The position numbers were made by a program, and so were the translations under genes. Source: Isoptericola sp044389085 (GTDB lineage: Bacteria; Actinomycetota; Actinomycetes; Actinomycetales; Cellulomonadaceae). Taken from it: 64,000 nucleotides of DNA. Of the stretch, positions 44,471-52,240 are shown piece after piece. Numbering within the stretch: position 1 is the stretch's first letter; the number at the start of each line of letters is the position of its first letter. Below the pieces are notes generated by a model. That model was not told the origin of the DNA and did not search any database. It saw only the letters and a list, made by a program, of their open reading frames with translations. Where the stretch lies: the NCBI RefSeq assembly GCF_044389085.1, contig NZ_JBIRXP010000002.1, positions 744,001 to 808,000 on the forward strand. Direction: 5' to 3'.

Positions 44471-45460
44471 GTGGACCTCGACGCCTTCACCGCCGTGCAC
44501 AGCCCGCAGTGGGAGCGCCTGCGCGTGCTCACCCGCAAGCGTCGGCTGGACGGCGCGGAGGCCGACGAGCTGGTGCGCCTGTACCAGGCGGTCGCGACGC
44601 ACCTGTCCACCGTGCGGTCGGCCGCGCCCGACCCCGTGCTCGTCACGAAGCTCTCCGACCTGCTGAGCCGCGCCCGCGTGCGCGTCGCGGGCACGCACGA
44701 GCCCGCCTGGGCCGACGTGGTCCGGTTCGTCGCGGTGACGGTGCCGGCAGCGCTCTACCGGGTGCGCTGGTGGACGCTCGGCGTCGTGGTGGTGTGCCTC
44801 GCCCTCGCGATCGTCGCCGGGTACCGCGTCGCCACGGACCCGGACGTGCTCGCGCAGATGGGCACGCCCGCCGAGCGCGAGGCGTACGTGAACGAGGCCT
44901 TCGCGTCGTACTACGACCCGGGGGCGTCGTTCGCCGCCATGGTGTGGACGAACAACGCGTGGATCGCCGCGCAGTGCGTGGGCCTCGGCATCACCGGCGT
45001 CTGGCCGGCCTACGTGCTGATCCAGAACGCGGTGGGCGTGGGCGCCACCGGCGGCATGATGGCGGCCTACGACGAGCTGGACGTGTTCCTGCAGCTCATC
45101 GCGCCGCACGGGCTGCTGGAGCTCACGGCGGTGTTCGTCGCCGGCGCGGCGGGGCTCAAGCTCTTCTGGACGGCCGTGTCGCCCGGTCCGCGCCCGCGCA
45201 CCGTGGCGCTGGCGCAGGAGGGGCGCGCGCTCGTCACCGTCGCGATCGGGCTCGCAGGGGCGCTCGCGGTGTCCGGGCTGATCGAGGGGTACGTGACGGG
45301 CTCCACCCTGCCGTGGTGGCTCAAGATCGTCATCGGGGCGATCGCGCTCGCCGGCTTCTGGGTCTACGTGGTCGTGCTGGGCCGCCGCGCCACGGCGGCG
45401 GGGCTCACCGGCGACCTGGACGCCGACCGTGCCGGCGAGGTCGTGCCGACCGTCGGCTGA
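44471..45460 (+). CDS. SpoIIM-like (DUF95) membrane protein
   Basis: A 329-residue membrane protein starting MDLDAFTAVHSPQWERLRVLTRKRRLDGAEADELVRLYQ. A soluble N-terminal region of about 95 residues is followed by about five membrane segments, including NNAWIAAQCVGLGITGVWPAYVLIQNAVGVGATGGMMAAY and APHGLLELTAVFVAGAAGLKL, the family's signature (PHG..E). Non-sporulating actinobacteria carry it with RDD, DUF58 and MoxR genes, and its role there is not known. The GTG at 44471 is the start because the family begins here. Confidence 0.9.
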   Translation: MDLDAFTAVHSPQWERLRVLTRKRRLDGAEADELVRLYQAVATHLSTVRSAAPDPVLVTKLSDLLSRARVRVAGTHEPAWADVVRFVAVTVPAALYRVRWWTLGVVVVCLALAIVAGYRVATDPDVLAQMGTPAEREAYVNEAFASYYDPGASFAAMVWTNNAWIAAQCVGLGITGVWPAYVLIQNAVGVGATGGMMAAYDELDVFLQLIAPHGLLELTAVFVAGAAGLKLFWTAVSPGPRPRTVALAQEGRALVTVAIGLAGALAVSGLIEGYVTGSTLPWWLKIVIGAIALAGFWVYVVVLGRRATAAGLTGDLDADRAGEVVPTVG

Positions 45461-45479
45461 CCGATCCTCACGTCGCCGA

Positions 45480-45539
45480 ACAGGCGGTTGACACCGTGAT
45501 GGCGTGCTCGCGACCCCGATATCGGTGTCAACCGCCTGT
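45480..45539. terminator. Perfect 17-bp inverted repeat between convergent genes
   Basis: ACAGGCGGTTGACACCG (45480-45496) and its complement (45523-45539) enclose a 26-base loop. It lies between the stops of the SpoIIM-like (+) and DUF58 (-) genes, fitting a two-way terminator. The loop is longer than that of the other hairpins in the window. Confidence 0.6.
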
Positions 45540-45554
45540 GCGGCAGGGGCCGGG

Positions 45555-46982
45555 TCAGAGCCGCCCGGCGGCCTTGAGCGCCAGGTAGGTGTCGGCGAGC
45601 CGGGGAGCGAGCTCGTCCGGCAGCGCCTCGACGACCTCGGCGCCGTGCTGGCGCAGCACGGTGGAGACGGCGGCCCGCTCCAGGTCGGCGCGCGCGGCCG
45701 CGGCGGCGTCGTAGACGGCGGCCGCCGACGACCGGTCGGCCCGCAGCCGGGCGGCGTCCGCGTCGGTGACGGCGGCGACGACCACCTGGTGGGTTCCCGA
45801 CAGCCGGTCGATGACCGGCAGCAGGCCGGTCTCGACGGCAGCAGGGTCGAGCGACGTCAGCAGCACCACCAGCGAGCGCTGCGAGACCCGCTGCCGCACC
45901 TGACCGACCAGGCCCGGCCAGTCCGTCTCCAGCAGCGCCGGCTCCACGGTCGACAACGACTCGGCCAGGGCGGGCAGCAGCCGCGGACCCGCCGCGCCGG
46001 CGACCCGCGCACGCAGCGCCCGGTCGTAGGCGAGCACCTGGACCCGGTCCCCGGCACGGTCGGCGAGCGCGCCGAGCAGCAGGGCCGCCTCGATGCCGGC
46101 CTCCAGCCGCGTCCCGCCGAGCGACGACGGCGCGTCGTCGCCCCCGCCGGCCCGCTCGGCGCCGGCCGGGCCGTCGGGCACGTCGTCGGGCACGGGGTCG
46201 GTACCGATGCGCGCGGCGGAGGTGCGGCCGGTGTCGAGCACGATCACCACCCGCCGGTCGCGCTCGGGCCGCCAGGTGCGCACGACGACGTCGCCGCGGC
46301 GGGCGGTGGCGCGCCAGTCGATCGAGCGCACGTCGTCGCCCACCACGTACTCGCGCAGCGAGTCGAACTCGGTGCCCTCGCCGCGCACCTGCACGGCGGC
46401 CCGGCCGTCCATCTCGCGCAGCCGCGCCAGCCGGGAGGGCAGGTGCCGCCGGCTCGCGAACTCGGGGAGCACGCGCAATCGCGCCGGCACCGCGATCGAC
46501 GCCTGGCGGGCGGCGACGCGCAACGGCCCGAACGAGCGGATCGTCACCGGCCCCGCGACGCGGTCGCCGCGCCGCGTCGGCCGGAGCGGGGTGCGCACGC
46601 GGGCGGACTCTCCGGCCGGGAGGTCGACGTCGTGCCGCGCCGAACGGGCCACGAGCGGCTCGCCCGCCGCGGCGCCGTCCAGGTGCAGGCTCGCGTCCGG
46701 CACGAGCGACGGCGGCCAGGCGTCGCGGACGACGGCCCGCAGGCGGCGTCGTGCCGTGTTGGTGACCACCAGCTCCGAGCGGGTGCTCGTGCCGAGGCGC
46801 ACCGACCGCGGCGTCCGGCGTTGGAGCGAGACGGCGCGCGGCGACGCGGCGAGGGCGATGTCGACGGCGCACACGGCCGCCACGACCAGCGCCCACACCA
46901 CGACCGTCCCCGGCACCGGGAACAGCGCCACCGGGATCACCCCGAGCGCCGCCAGCACGACGGCGCGCCACGTCAGCGCCAT
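45555..46982 (-). CDS. DUF58 domain protein
   Basis: A 475-residue protein with two N-terminal membrane segments (about 8-45) and the DUF58 core: RRGDRVAGPVTIRSFGPLRVAARQ, then EGTEFDSLREYVVGDDVRSIDWRATARRGDVVVRTWRPERDRRVVIVLDTGRTSAA, where DTGRTS is a degenerate vWA/MIDAS-like motif. In most bacteria it works with a MoxR ATPase, here the gene 58 bp upstream in the same direction. The role is inferred to be chaperone-like assembly at the membrane. Confidence 0.92.
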   Translation of the reverse strand: MALTWRAVVLAALGVIPVALFPVPGTVVVWALVVAAVCAVDIALAASPRAVSLQRRTPRSVRLGTSTRSELVVTNTARRRLRAVVRDAWPPSLVPDASLHLDGAAAGEPLVARSARHDVDLPAGESARVRTPLRPTRRGDRVAGPVTIRSFGPLRVAARQASIAVPARLRVLPEFASRRHLPSRLARLREMDGRAAVQVRGEGTEFDSLREYVVGDDVRSIDWRATARRGDVVVRTWRPERDRRVVIVLDTGRTSAARIGTDPVPDDVPDGPAGAERAGGGDDAPSSLGGTRLEAGIEAALLLGALADRAGDRVQVLAYDRALRARVAGAAGPRLLPALAESLSTVEPALLETDWPGLVGQVRQRVSQRSLVVLLTSLDPAAVETGLLPVIDRLSGTHQVVVAAVTDADAARLRADRSSAAAVYDAAAAARADLERAAVSTVLRQHGAEVVEALPDELAPRLADTYLALKAAGRL

Positions 46983-47040
46983 CTCACCACCCCGTCCACC
47001 GTCACGTGCCCGCCGGTCCCCGACACCCTCGCCGCCGCGC

Positions 47041-48132
47041 TCAGCGCGGGACGGGGACGGTCGCGAGCACGGTCGTCAGCACGCTCTCGGCGGTGACGCC
47101 CTCGAGCTCGGCCTCGGGCCGCAGCTGGACGCGGTGCCGCAGCGTCGGGTGCGCGAGCGCCTTGACGTCGTCGGGCGTCACGTACGAGCGGCCCGACAGC
47201 CAGGCCCACGCGCGCGACGTCGCGAGCAGCGCGGTGGCGCCGCGCGGCGACACTCCGAGGGAGAGCGAGGGGGAGCGGCGGGTGGCGCGGCACAGGTCGA
47301 CGGCGTAGCCGAGCACCTCGGGGGCGACCTGGACCTGACGCACCTCGGCACGCGCGGCCTCGAGCTGCGCGGGGCCGGCGACGGCACGGACGCCGGCGGC
47401 ACCCAGGTCGCGCGGGTCGAACCCGGCGGCGTGCCGGGCCAGCACCTCGATCTCCTGCTCGCGCTCCGGGACGGGCAGCAGCACCTTGAGCAGGAAGCGG
47501 TCGAGCTGTGCCTCTGGCAGCGGGTACGTGCCCTCGTGCTCCACCGGGTTCTGCGTGGCGATGACGACGAACGGGTCCGGCAGCGGGCGCGGCGTGCCGT
47601 CCACCGAGACCTGTCGCTCCTCCATCGCCTCGAGCAGGGAGGCCTGCGTCTTCGGGGGCGTGCGGTTGATCTCGTCCGCGAGCAGCAGGTTCGTGAAGAC
47701 CGGCCCCTCCCGGAACGAGAACTCGGCCGTGCGCGCGTCGTACACCAGCGAGCCGGTGACGTCGCCGGGCATGAGGTCCGGCGTGAACTGCACGCGCTTG
47801 GTCGACAGGTCGAGCGACGCGCCGAGCGCCCGCACCAGCAGCGTCTTCGCGACGCCGGGCACGCCCTCGAGCAGCACGTGACCGGAGCAGAGCAGGGCGA
47901 TGAGCAGGCTCGTGACCGCGGAGTCCTGGCCCACGACCGCCTTGCCCACCTCGCTGCGCACGCCGGCCAGCGCGCCCCGCAGCTCGCGGGACGGGCCGCC
48001 GGGCGCGACCTCCGGCGCCGGCGGCGCCGACGTCGTCGGTGGTGCCTGCGGCGGCGCGGGGACGTGCGGCGCGGTGGTCTCGACAGGGGCCGCGGGCTGC
48101 GCGCCCTGCGGGTTCTCGTCGGGGGTCGTCAC
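47041..48132 (-). CDS. MoxR-family AAA+ ATPase
   Basis: A 363-residue ATPase. A Pro-rich leader (about 1-50) precedes the AAA+ domain: VVGQDSAVTSLLIALLCSGHVLLEGVPGVAKTLLVRAL (Walker A GVPGVAKT), LLADEINRTPPKTQASLLEAMEERQVSVDG (Walker B LLADEIN), ATQNPVEHEGTYPLPEAQLDRF. It is thought to act as a chaperone with the DUF58 protein encoded next. The GTG start at 48132 overlaps the DUF4350 stop (GTGA), part of an unbroken chain of four-base overlaps. Confidence 0.96.
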   Translation of the reverse strand: MTTPDENPQGAQPAAPVETTAPHVPAPPQAPPTTSAPPAPEVAPGGPSRELRGALAGVRSEVGKAVVGQDSAVTSLLIALLCSGHVLLEGVPGVAKTLLVRALGASLDLSTKRVQFTPDLMPGDVTGSLVYDARTAEFSFREGPVFTNLLLADEINRTPPKTQASLLEAMEERQVSVDGTPRPLPDPFVVIATQNPVEHEGTYPLPEAQLDRFLLKVLLPVPEREQEIEVLARHAAGFDPRDLGAAGVRAVAGPAQLEAARAEVRQVQVAPEVLGYAVDLCRATRRSPSLSLGVSPRGATALLATSRAWAWLSGRSYVTPDDVKALAHPTLRHRVQLRPEAELEGVTAESVLTTVLATVPVPR

Positions 48133-49427
48133 GATCGGTGGACCTCGCTCTCCAGGGTGTCGAGCCGACGCGCGAGCTCGGTGAGCGCGTCGTCGTCGTG
48201 GGGTGGGGGGCCGTACAGCAGGTCGGCCACGTCGTGCGTGGACCGCCCGGTGGCGCGGGCGACGGCGTCGGTGAGCACCGTGGCGTCGGCGGACCGGGGC
48301 ACGCCCAGGCGGCGCGCCACGGTCTCGGCGGTGGCGGCACGCAGGCCCGCGGCGGCGTGGCCGCGGGACCGGGTCCGCCGGTAGAGGCGGCCGCGGCCGC
48401 GGGTGGTCTCGGCGGCGCGGACCACGACGGGCAGCTCCTCCGCGACCAGCGGGCCCAGCCGGCGCGCCCGCCACACCGCGGCGACGAGCACGACCAGCAG
48501 CGCCCACAGGCCGACGACGCCCGCCCACGGCGGCAGCACCCCGGCCCCGGCGGACGGTGAGCCGTTCTCGCCGGTCGAGCTGATGTCCAGAGGGTCGGGC
48601 ACGAGCCAGACGAGCGTGTCGTGGGCGCCGAGCAGGCCCAGCGCCAGCGCCGCGTTGCCGTCGGCCAGCACGGAGCCGTTGGTGACGAAGGACGGGTCGT
48701 CGACGGCGGTCACGGTCCGCTCGCCGTCGCCTGCGGACGCCGGCACGCGCGCGAGCGCCCCCGCGTCCTCGACCGTCCAGCACAGCGTCACCCCGGCAGC
48801 GCCGGGCTCCGTCTGCAGCCCCGCGGTGAGGCTCAGGTCCCCGGCCCGTCCCGCGAGGGGCAGGTCGCACGACGGCGCGACGGCGGACACCGCCGCGGTG
48901 GCCCCGGGGACGCGGCTCACGGCGCCGTCGGTGGCGGCGCGCACCAGCGCGTCGTCGGCGCCCAGCAGCACCAGGTCCGCGTCGACGCCGGCCAGGGCGT
49001 CGACCTGCTCGGGCAGCAGCATGGTCGCGGGCGTCACGAGCAGCGTCGTGCCCGGGCCGGCCGCGGCGACGGCGTCCGCGACGTGGGTGACGTGCCGGAC
49101 GTCGACGCCCTGGCGCCCGAGCACCTGCGCGACGGCGCGCGCCCCGTTCGGCTGCGCGTTGTCCGGCGCGAACGGCGTGGTGGACGTGACCGGGCGCTGC
49201 ACGGCGAGCACGGCCACCACGAGCGCGAGCACGGCGAGCACGAGCACCGTCCACCGGGCACGACGCCAGCGGTGCGCGGTGCGGCTGCGGCCGCTGCTGC
49301 CGTCACCTGTCACGACCGGTGACGTCACGGCGTCGGGAGCGACCGCGGCCGCGGAGGTCTCGCGCGCCGGGTCCGGCGTCGTCGGCGCGTGGATCGGCGC
49401 CTGGGCCGGGACCGGGGTCGGGGTCAT
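48129..49427 (-). CDS. DUF4350 domain membrane protein
   Basis: A 432-residue protein with membrane segments at about 58-78 (WTVLVLAVLALVVAVLAV) and about 310-330 (WAGVVGLWALLVVLVAAVWRA). Between them is an extracytoplasmic domain with PDNAQPNGARAVAQVLGRQGVDV and DPLDISSTGENG, the DUF4350 pattern (GltX-like fold, no known activity). It is coupled by overlaps to the DUF4129 gene before it and the moxR gene after it. Confidence 0.85.
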   Translation of the reverse strand: MTPTPVPAQAPIHAPTTPDPARETSAAAVAPDAVTSPVVTGDGSSGRSRTAHRWRRARWTVLVLAVLALVVAVLAVQRPVTSTTPFAPDNAQPNGARAVAQVLGRQGVDVRHVTHVADAVAAAGPGTTLLVTPATMLLPEQVDALAGVDADLVLLGADDALVRAATDGAVSRVPGATAAVSAVAPSCDLPLAGRAGDLSLTAGLQTEPGAAGVTLCWTVEDAGALARVPASAGDGERTVTAVDDPSFVTNGSVLADGNAALALGLLGAHDTLVWLVPDPLDISSTGENGSPSAGAGVLPPWAGVVGLWALLVVLVAAVWRARRLGPLVAEELPVVVRAAETTRGRGRLYRRTRSRGHAAAGLRAATAETVARRLGVPRSADATVLTDAVARATGRSTHDVADLLYGPPPHDDDALTELARRLDTLESEVHRS

Positions 49428-50110
49428 GGCGCGCCCACCTCGCCGGGTGCCGCGGCGGCCGCGAGGGGCGCGGGACGCATCCCGCGCACGCGCTCGTCGA
49501 GGTCGCGCAGGCGCTGGTCGTCGTCCGGTCCGGCGGGGAGCGTGCCGTAGCAGACGTCGTCGAACAGGTGCGCCGCGTCGTGCAGCTCGGTGGTGACGTC
49601 CGGCAGCCGGGCGGCGGCGTCGTGCGCAGCCTCCTGCGCCGTGCGGCCGGGCCGCTCGTCCAGCACGACGCGCTCCTCCAGGGAGCGCACGAGCGCGCGG
49701 AAGCGGTCGAGCACGGCCGCGGACCAGTCCCCGCGGGCCGCTGCGGCGTCGGCGGAGGCCCGCAGCTCGGCCGCGCAGCGCTCGTCGCCGTCGAGCACGA
49801 CGACGGAGCGCCGCCCGCGCCGCGCCAGGCGCACGGGCCCGGCCACCCACCAGGCGATCGCGGCGACCAGGACGACCAGGACCACGACCACGAACGCGAC
49901 CGGGAACCGCCCCCCGCCGAGCGTCAGGCCGTCGAACAGGTCGCCCAACCAGGCCAGGAGGCGCTCCAGCAACGACGGCTGCGTGGAGTACTCCGGCCGG
50001 GACAGCTCCTCCAGGAGCCAGCGGTGCGCCGTCTCCCGGTCGGGGTCCACGGGCACGCCGACGGGGAGGGCCGCCACGGCCCCGAGCACCACCGTCGACG
50101 CGCCGCTCAC
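49424..50110 (-). CDS. DUF4129 domain protein
   Basis: A 228-residue protein with one central membrane span (FPVAFVVVVLVVLVAAIAWWVAGPVRL). The preceding region has WLLEELSRPEYSTQPSLLERLLAWLGDLFDGL. The following cytoplasmic part is the DUF4129 domain (GDWSAAVLDRFRALVRSLEERVVLDERPGRTAQEAAHDAAARLP, LFDDVCYGTLPAGPDD). The function is unknown. GTG 50110 overlaps the upstream stop and the stop overlaps the DUF4350 start, so it is translated as part of the chain. Confidence 0.87.
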   Translation of the reverse strand: MSGASTVVLGAVAALPVGVPVDPDRETAHRWLLEELSRPEYSTQPSLLERLLAWLGDLFDGLTLGGGRFPVAFVVVVLVVLVAAIAWWVAGPVRLARRGRRSVVVLDGDERCAAELRASADAAAARGDWSAAVLDRFRALVRSLEERVVLDERPGRTAQEAAHDAAARLPDVTTELHDAAHLFDDVCYGTLPAGPDDDQRLRDLDERVRGMRPAPLAAAAAPGEVGAP

Positions 50111-51357
50111 GCGAGCATGCCGGGCGGGGGGCCGGGCCCGGTGCCGGGCTCGCCGCCGGGTCGGCCGCTGTCGGTCGCCTGGGCCGCCGCCGCCAGCTGC
50201 ACGTCCAGACCCTCGCGGCGCATCCGCACGTCGATGTACAGCAGCGCGACGACCGACGCGACGAAGATGACCGTGATCGCCGAGGAGACGACGGAGGACA
50301 GCACGGTCATCACCATCGTCGCGGTGGTGAACGACTCGGTGCTGCCACCGGTCCCGCCGATCACGCCGGCGATGACCCCGAGCGGGATCGTGATGACGTA
50401 GGCGGCGACGCTCACGATGATCATCGCGAGCAGGTAGATGCCGAACAGGCGCCAGAAGGACCCGCGCGTCAGCCGCCAGGCGCGCGCGAGGGTGCGGCCC
50501 AGGCCCTGACCCTCGAGCGCCAGGGCCGGCGCGACGAGACCCACGCGCACGCCGAGCCAGACGACGACGGCGACGTACCCCGCGCCGAGCACGAGCGCGA
50601 GGACGACCGCACCCCAGGCGGACTGGTCGCTCACCAGGGCCACGAGCAGGATCAGGAGGAAGAACCACACGAAGGCGATGACGCCGCCGGCGACCGTGCG
50701 CAGCAGGGACCAGCCGATCAGCCGGCCCACCCGGCCCTGCAGGCGCTCCCAGACCTGGCCCAGGCTGAGCTTGCGCCCGATGACCGACTGGCTCACCGAC
50801 ACGGTGAGGATGCCCTCCACCACGGGCTGCGCCAGGAGCAGGGTCAGGCCCGTCCCCAGCGTCGTCGCCATCGTCTGCGCCATGAGGTTGTCGAACCCGA
50901 GGTCGGTGAGCTCCGGCTCGGTCGCCGTCAGCGACGAGAACGACGACGAGAGCGACGGCACGATGAGCTGCGCCACCAGCACGCCGAGCACGATCGCCAC
51001 CAGGATCACGAGCGTGGCGGCACCGAGCATGACCTTCGGGTTGTGCCGGATCGCGGTGAACGCGCCGTCGTAGATCTCGCCCAGCGACAGGGGCCGCAGC
51101 GGCACGACCCCGGGCTTCGCCGCCGGCGGCCCGGCGGGGGAGCCAGGAGGGCGCTGGCCGTACGGGCCGTACTGCGCCTGCCCGCCGTACTGCTGGCCGT
51201 ACTGCTGGCCGGGCTGCTGGCCGTACTGACCCTGCCCGTACTGCTGCCCGTAGCCGGGCGGCTGCGGGGCACCCTCGGGCGCGCGCTGGCCGTAGCGGGG
51301 CGGCTCGGGGGCGTCGCCCCAGCCGGACGGCGGCTGGGGCTGGTCGGGCGTGCTCAT
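50107..51357 (-). CDS. Membrane protein with Gln/Gly/Tyr-rich N-terminus (glycerophosphodiesterase-membrane-domain-like)
   Basis: A 416-residue protein. Residues 1-75 are low complexity with repeated YGQ units (QQYGQGQYGQQPGQQYGQ), likely disordered in the cytoplasm. The rest has about six membrane spans and starts with PLRPLSLGEIYDGAFTAIRHNPKVMLGAATLV, the motif of the membrane domain found in this actinobacterial cluster. WRLTRGSFWRLFGIYLLAMIIV follows near the end. The ATG at 51357 has GGGAGG upstream. It is the first gene of the DUF4129-DUF4350-MoxR-DUF58 operon and is divergent from mtrA. Confidence 0.8.
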   Translation of the reverse strand: MSTPDQPQPPSGWGDAPEPPRYGQRAPEGAPQPPGYGQQYGQGQYGQQPGQQYGQQYGGQAQYGPYGQRPPGSPAGPPAAKPGVVPLRPLSLGEIYDGAFTAIRHNPKVMLGAATLVILVAIVLGVLVAQLIVPSLSSSFSSLTATEPELTDLGFDNLMAQTMATTLGTGLTLLLAQPVVEGILTVSVSQSVIGRKLSLGQVWERLQGRVGRLIGWSLLRTVAGGVIAFVWFFLLILLVALVSDQSAWGAVVLALVLGAGYVAVVVWLGVRVGLVAPALALEGQGLGRTLARAWRLTRGSFWRLFGIYLLAMIIVSVAAYVITIPLGVIAGVIGGTGGSTESFTTATMVMTVLSSVVSSAITVIFVASVVALLYIDVRMRREGLDVQLAAAAQATDSGRPGGEPGTGPGPPPGMLA

Positions 51358-51559
51358 CGCGGCCTCCCGGGCTGCAGGGCGGTCGGGTCGTGCCGACGCG
51401 TCGTCGGCGGACGGGACTGTCGAGACTGTGCTGGTGGGGTGCTGGTGGGGTGCCGGCAGCACCGGTGGTGACGCCGGTCGCCCCGACCCTAGTACGACGC
51501 GCCCGCTCCCTCACGCGGCTTTCCACCGGACCTTGCGCCGTGACTGGCATCATGGGTGC
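51358..51559. promoter_or_regulatory. Divergent region between mtrA and the membrane-protein operon
   Basis: A 202-bp gap that must hold the promoters of both operons. Two near-direct GTGCTGGTGGG elements occur at about 51428-51451. No clear MtrA-type repeats were recognised by eye, and no small gene is convincing. Confidence 0.3.
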
Positions 51560-52240
51560 ATGAAGTCCCGTGTCCTGGTGGTCGACGACGACACTGCGCT
51601 GTCCGAGATGATCGGCATCGTCCTGAAGTCCGAGGGGTTCGAGCCGACGTTCTGCGCCGACGGCGACGGCGCTCTCGTCGCCTTCCGCGACGAACAGCCC
51701 GACCTTGTCCTGCTCGACCTCATGCTGCCCGGCAAGGACGGTATCGAGGTCGCTCGCGAGATCCGCGCCGAGTCCGGCGTCCCGATCATCATGCTCACCG
51801 CCAAGACCGACACGGTCGACGTCGTCCTCGGGCTCGAGTCCGGCGCCGACGACTACGTGACCAAGCCGTTCAAGCCCAAGGAGCTCGTCGCCCGCATCCG
51901 CACCCGGCTGCGCCGCAACGACGACCCGGGCCCCGAGCGGCTGCGCATCGGCGACGTCGAGATCGACGTCACCGGCCACAACGTGGTGCGCGACGGCGAG
52001 CGCATCAGCCTCACCCCGCTCGAGTTCGACCTGCTCGTGGCCCTGGCCCGCAAGCCCTGGCAGGTGTTCACGCGCGAGGTCCTGCTCGAGAAGGTGTGGG
52101 GATACCGGCACAGCGCCGACACCCGCCTGGTCAACGTGCACGTGCAGCGCCTGCGCTCGAAGGTGGAGCGCGACCCCGAGAACCCCACGGTCGTGCTGAC
52201 CGTGCGCGGTGTGGGCTACAAGGCCGGTGCCCCGCGCTGA
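51560..52240 (+). CDS. mtrA: Response regulator MtrA
   Basis: A 226-residue OmpR/PhoB-type regulator that controls cell-wall, division and osmotic genes in actinobacteria. The receiver domain has VLVVDDDTALSEMIG, the phosphoacceptor Asp in LVLLDLMLPGKDG, and LTAKTD..DDYVTKPF. The winged helix has LTPLEFDLLVALARKPWQVFTREVLLEKVWGYRHSADTRLVNVHVQRLRSKVE. The length matches MtrA (about 226-228). The kinase gene mtrB starts inside its final codons and lpqB follows, the canonical order. Confidence 0.98.
   Translation: MKSRVLVVDDDTALSEMIGIVLKSEGFEPTFCADGDGALVAFRDEQPDLVLLDLMLPGKDGIEVAREIRAESGVPIIMLTAKTDTVDVVLGLESGADDYVTKPFKPKELVARIRTRLRRNDDPGPERLRIGDVEIDVTGHNVVRDGERISLTPLEFDLLVALARKPWQVFTREVLLEKVWGYRHSADTRLVNVHVQRLRSKVERDPENPTVVLTVRGVGYKAGAPR

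Noticed and set aside
50107..51357. YGQ-repeat coding region as a tandem-repeat or CRISPR-like element
   Set aside because: The repeats encode Gln/Gly/Tyr-rich protein in frame, are irregular and short, and have no spacers. They are low-complexity coding sequence.
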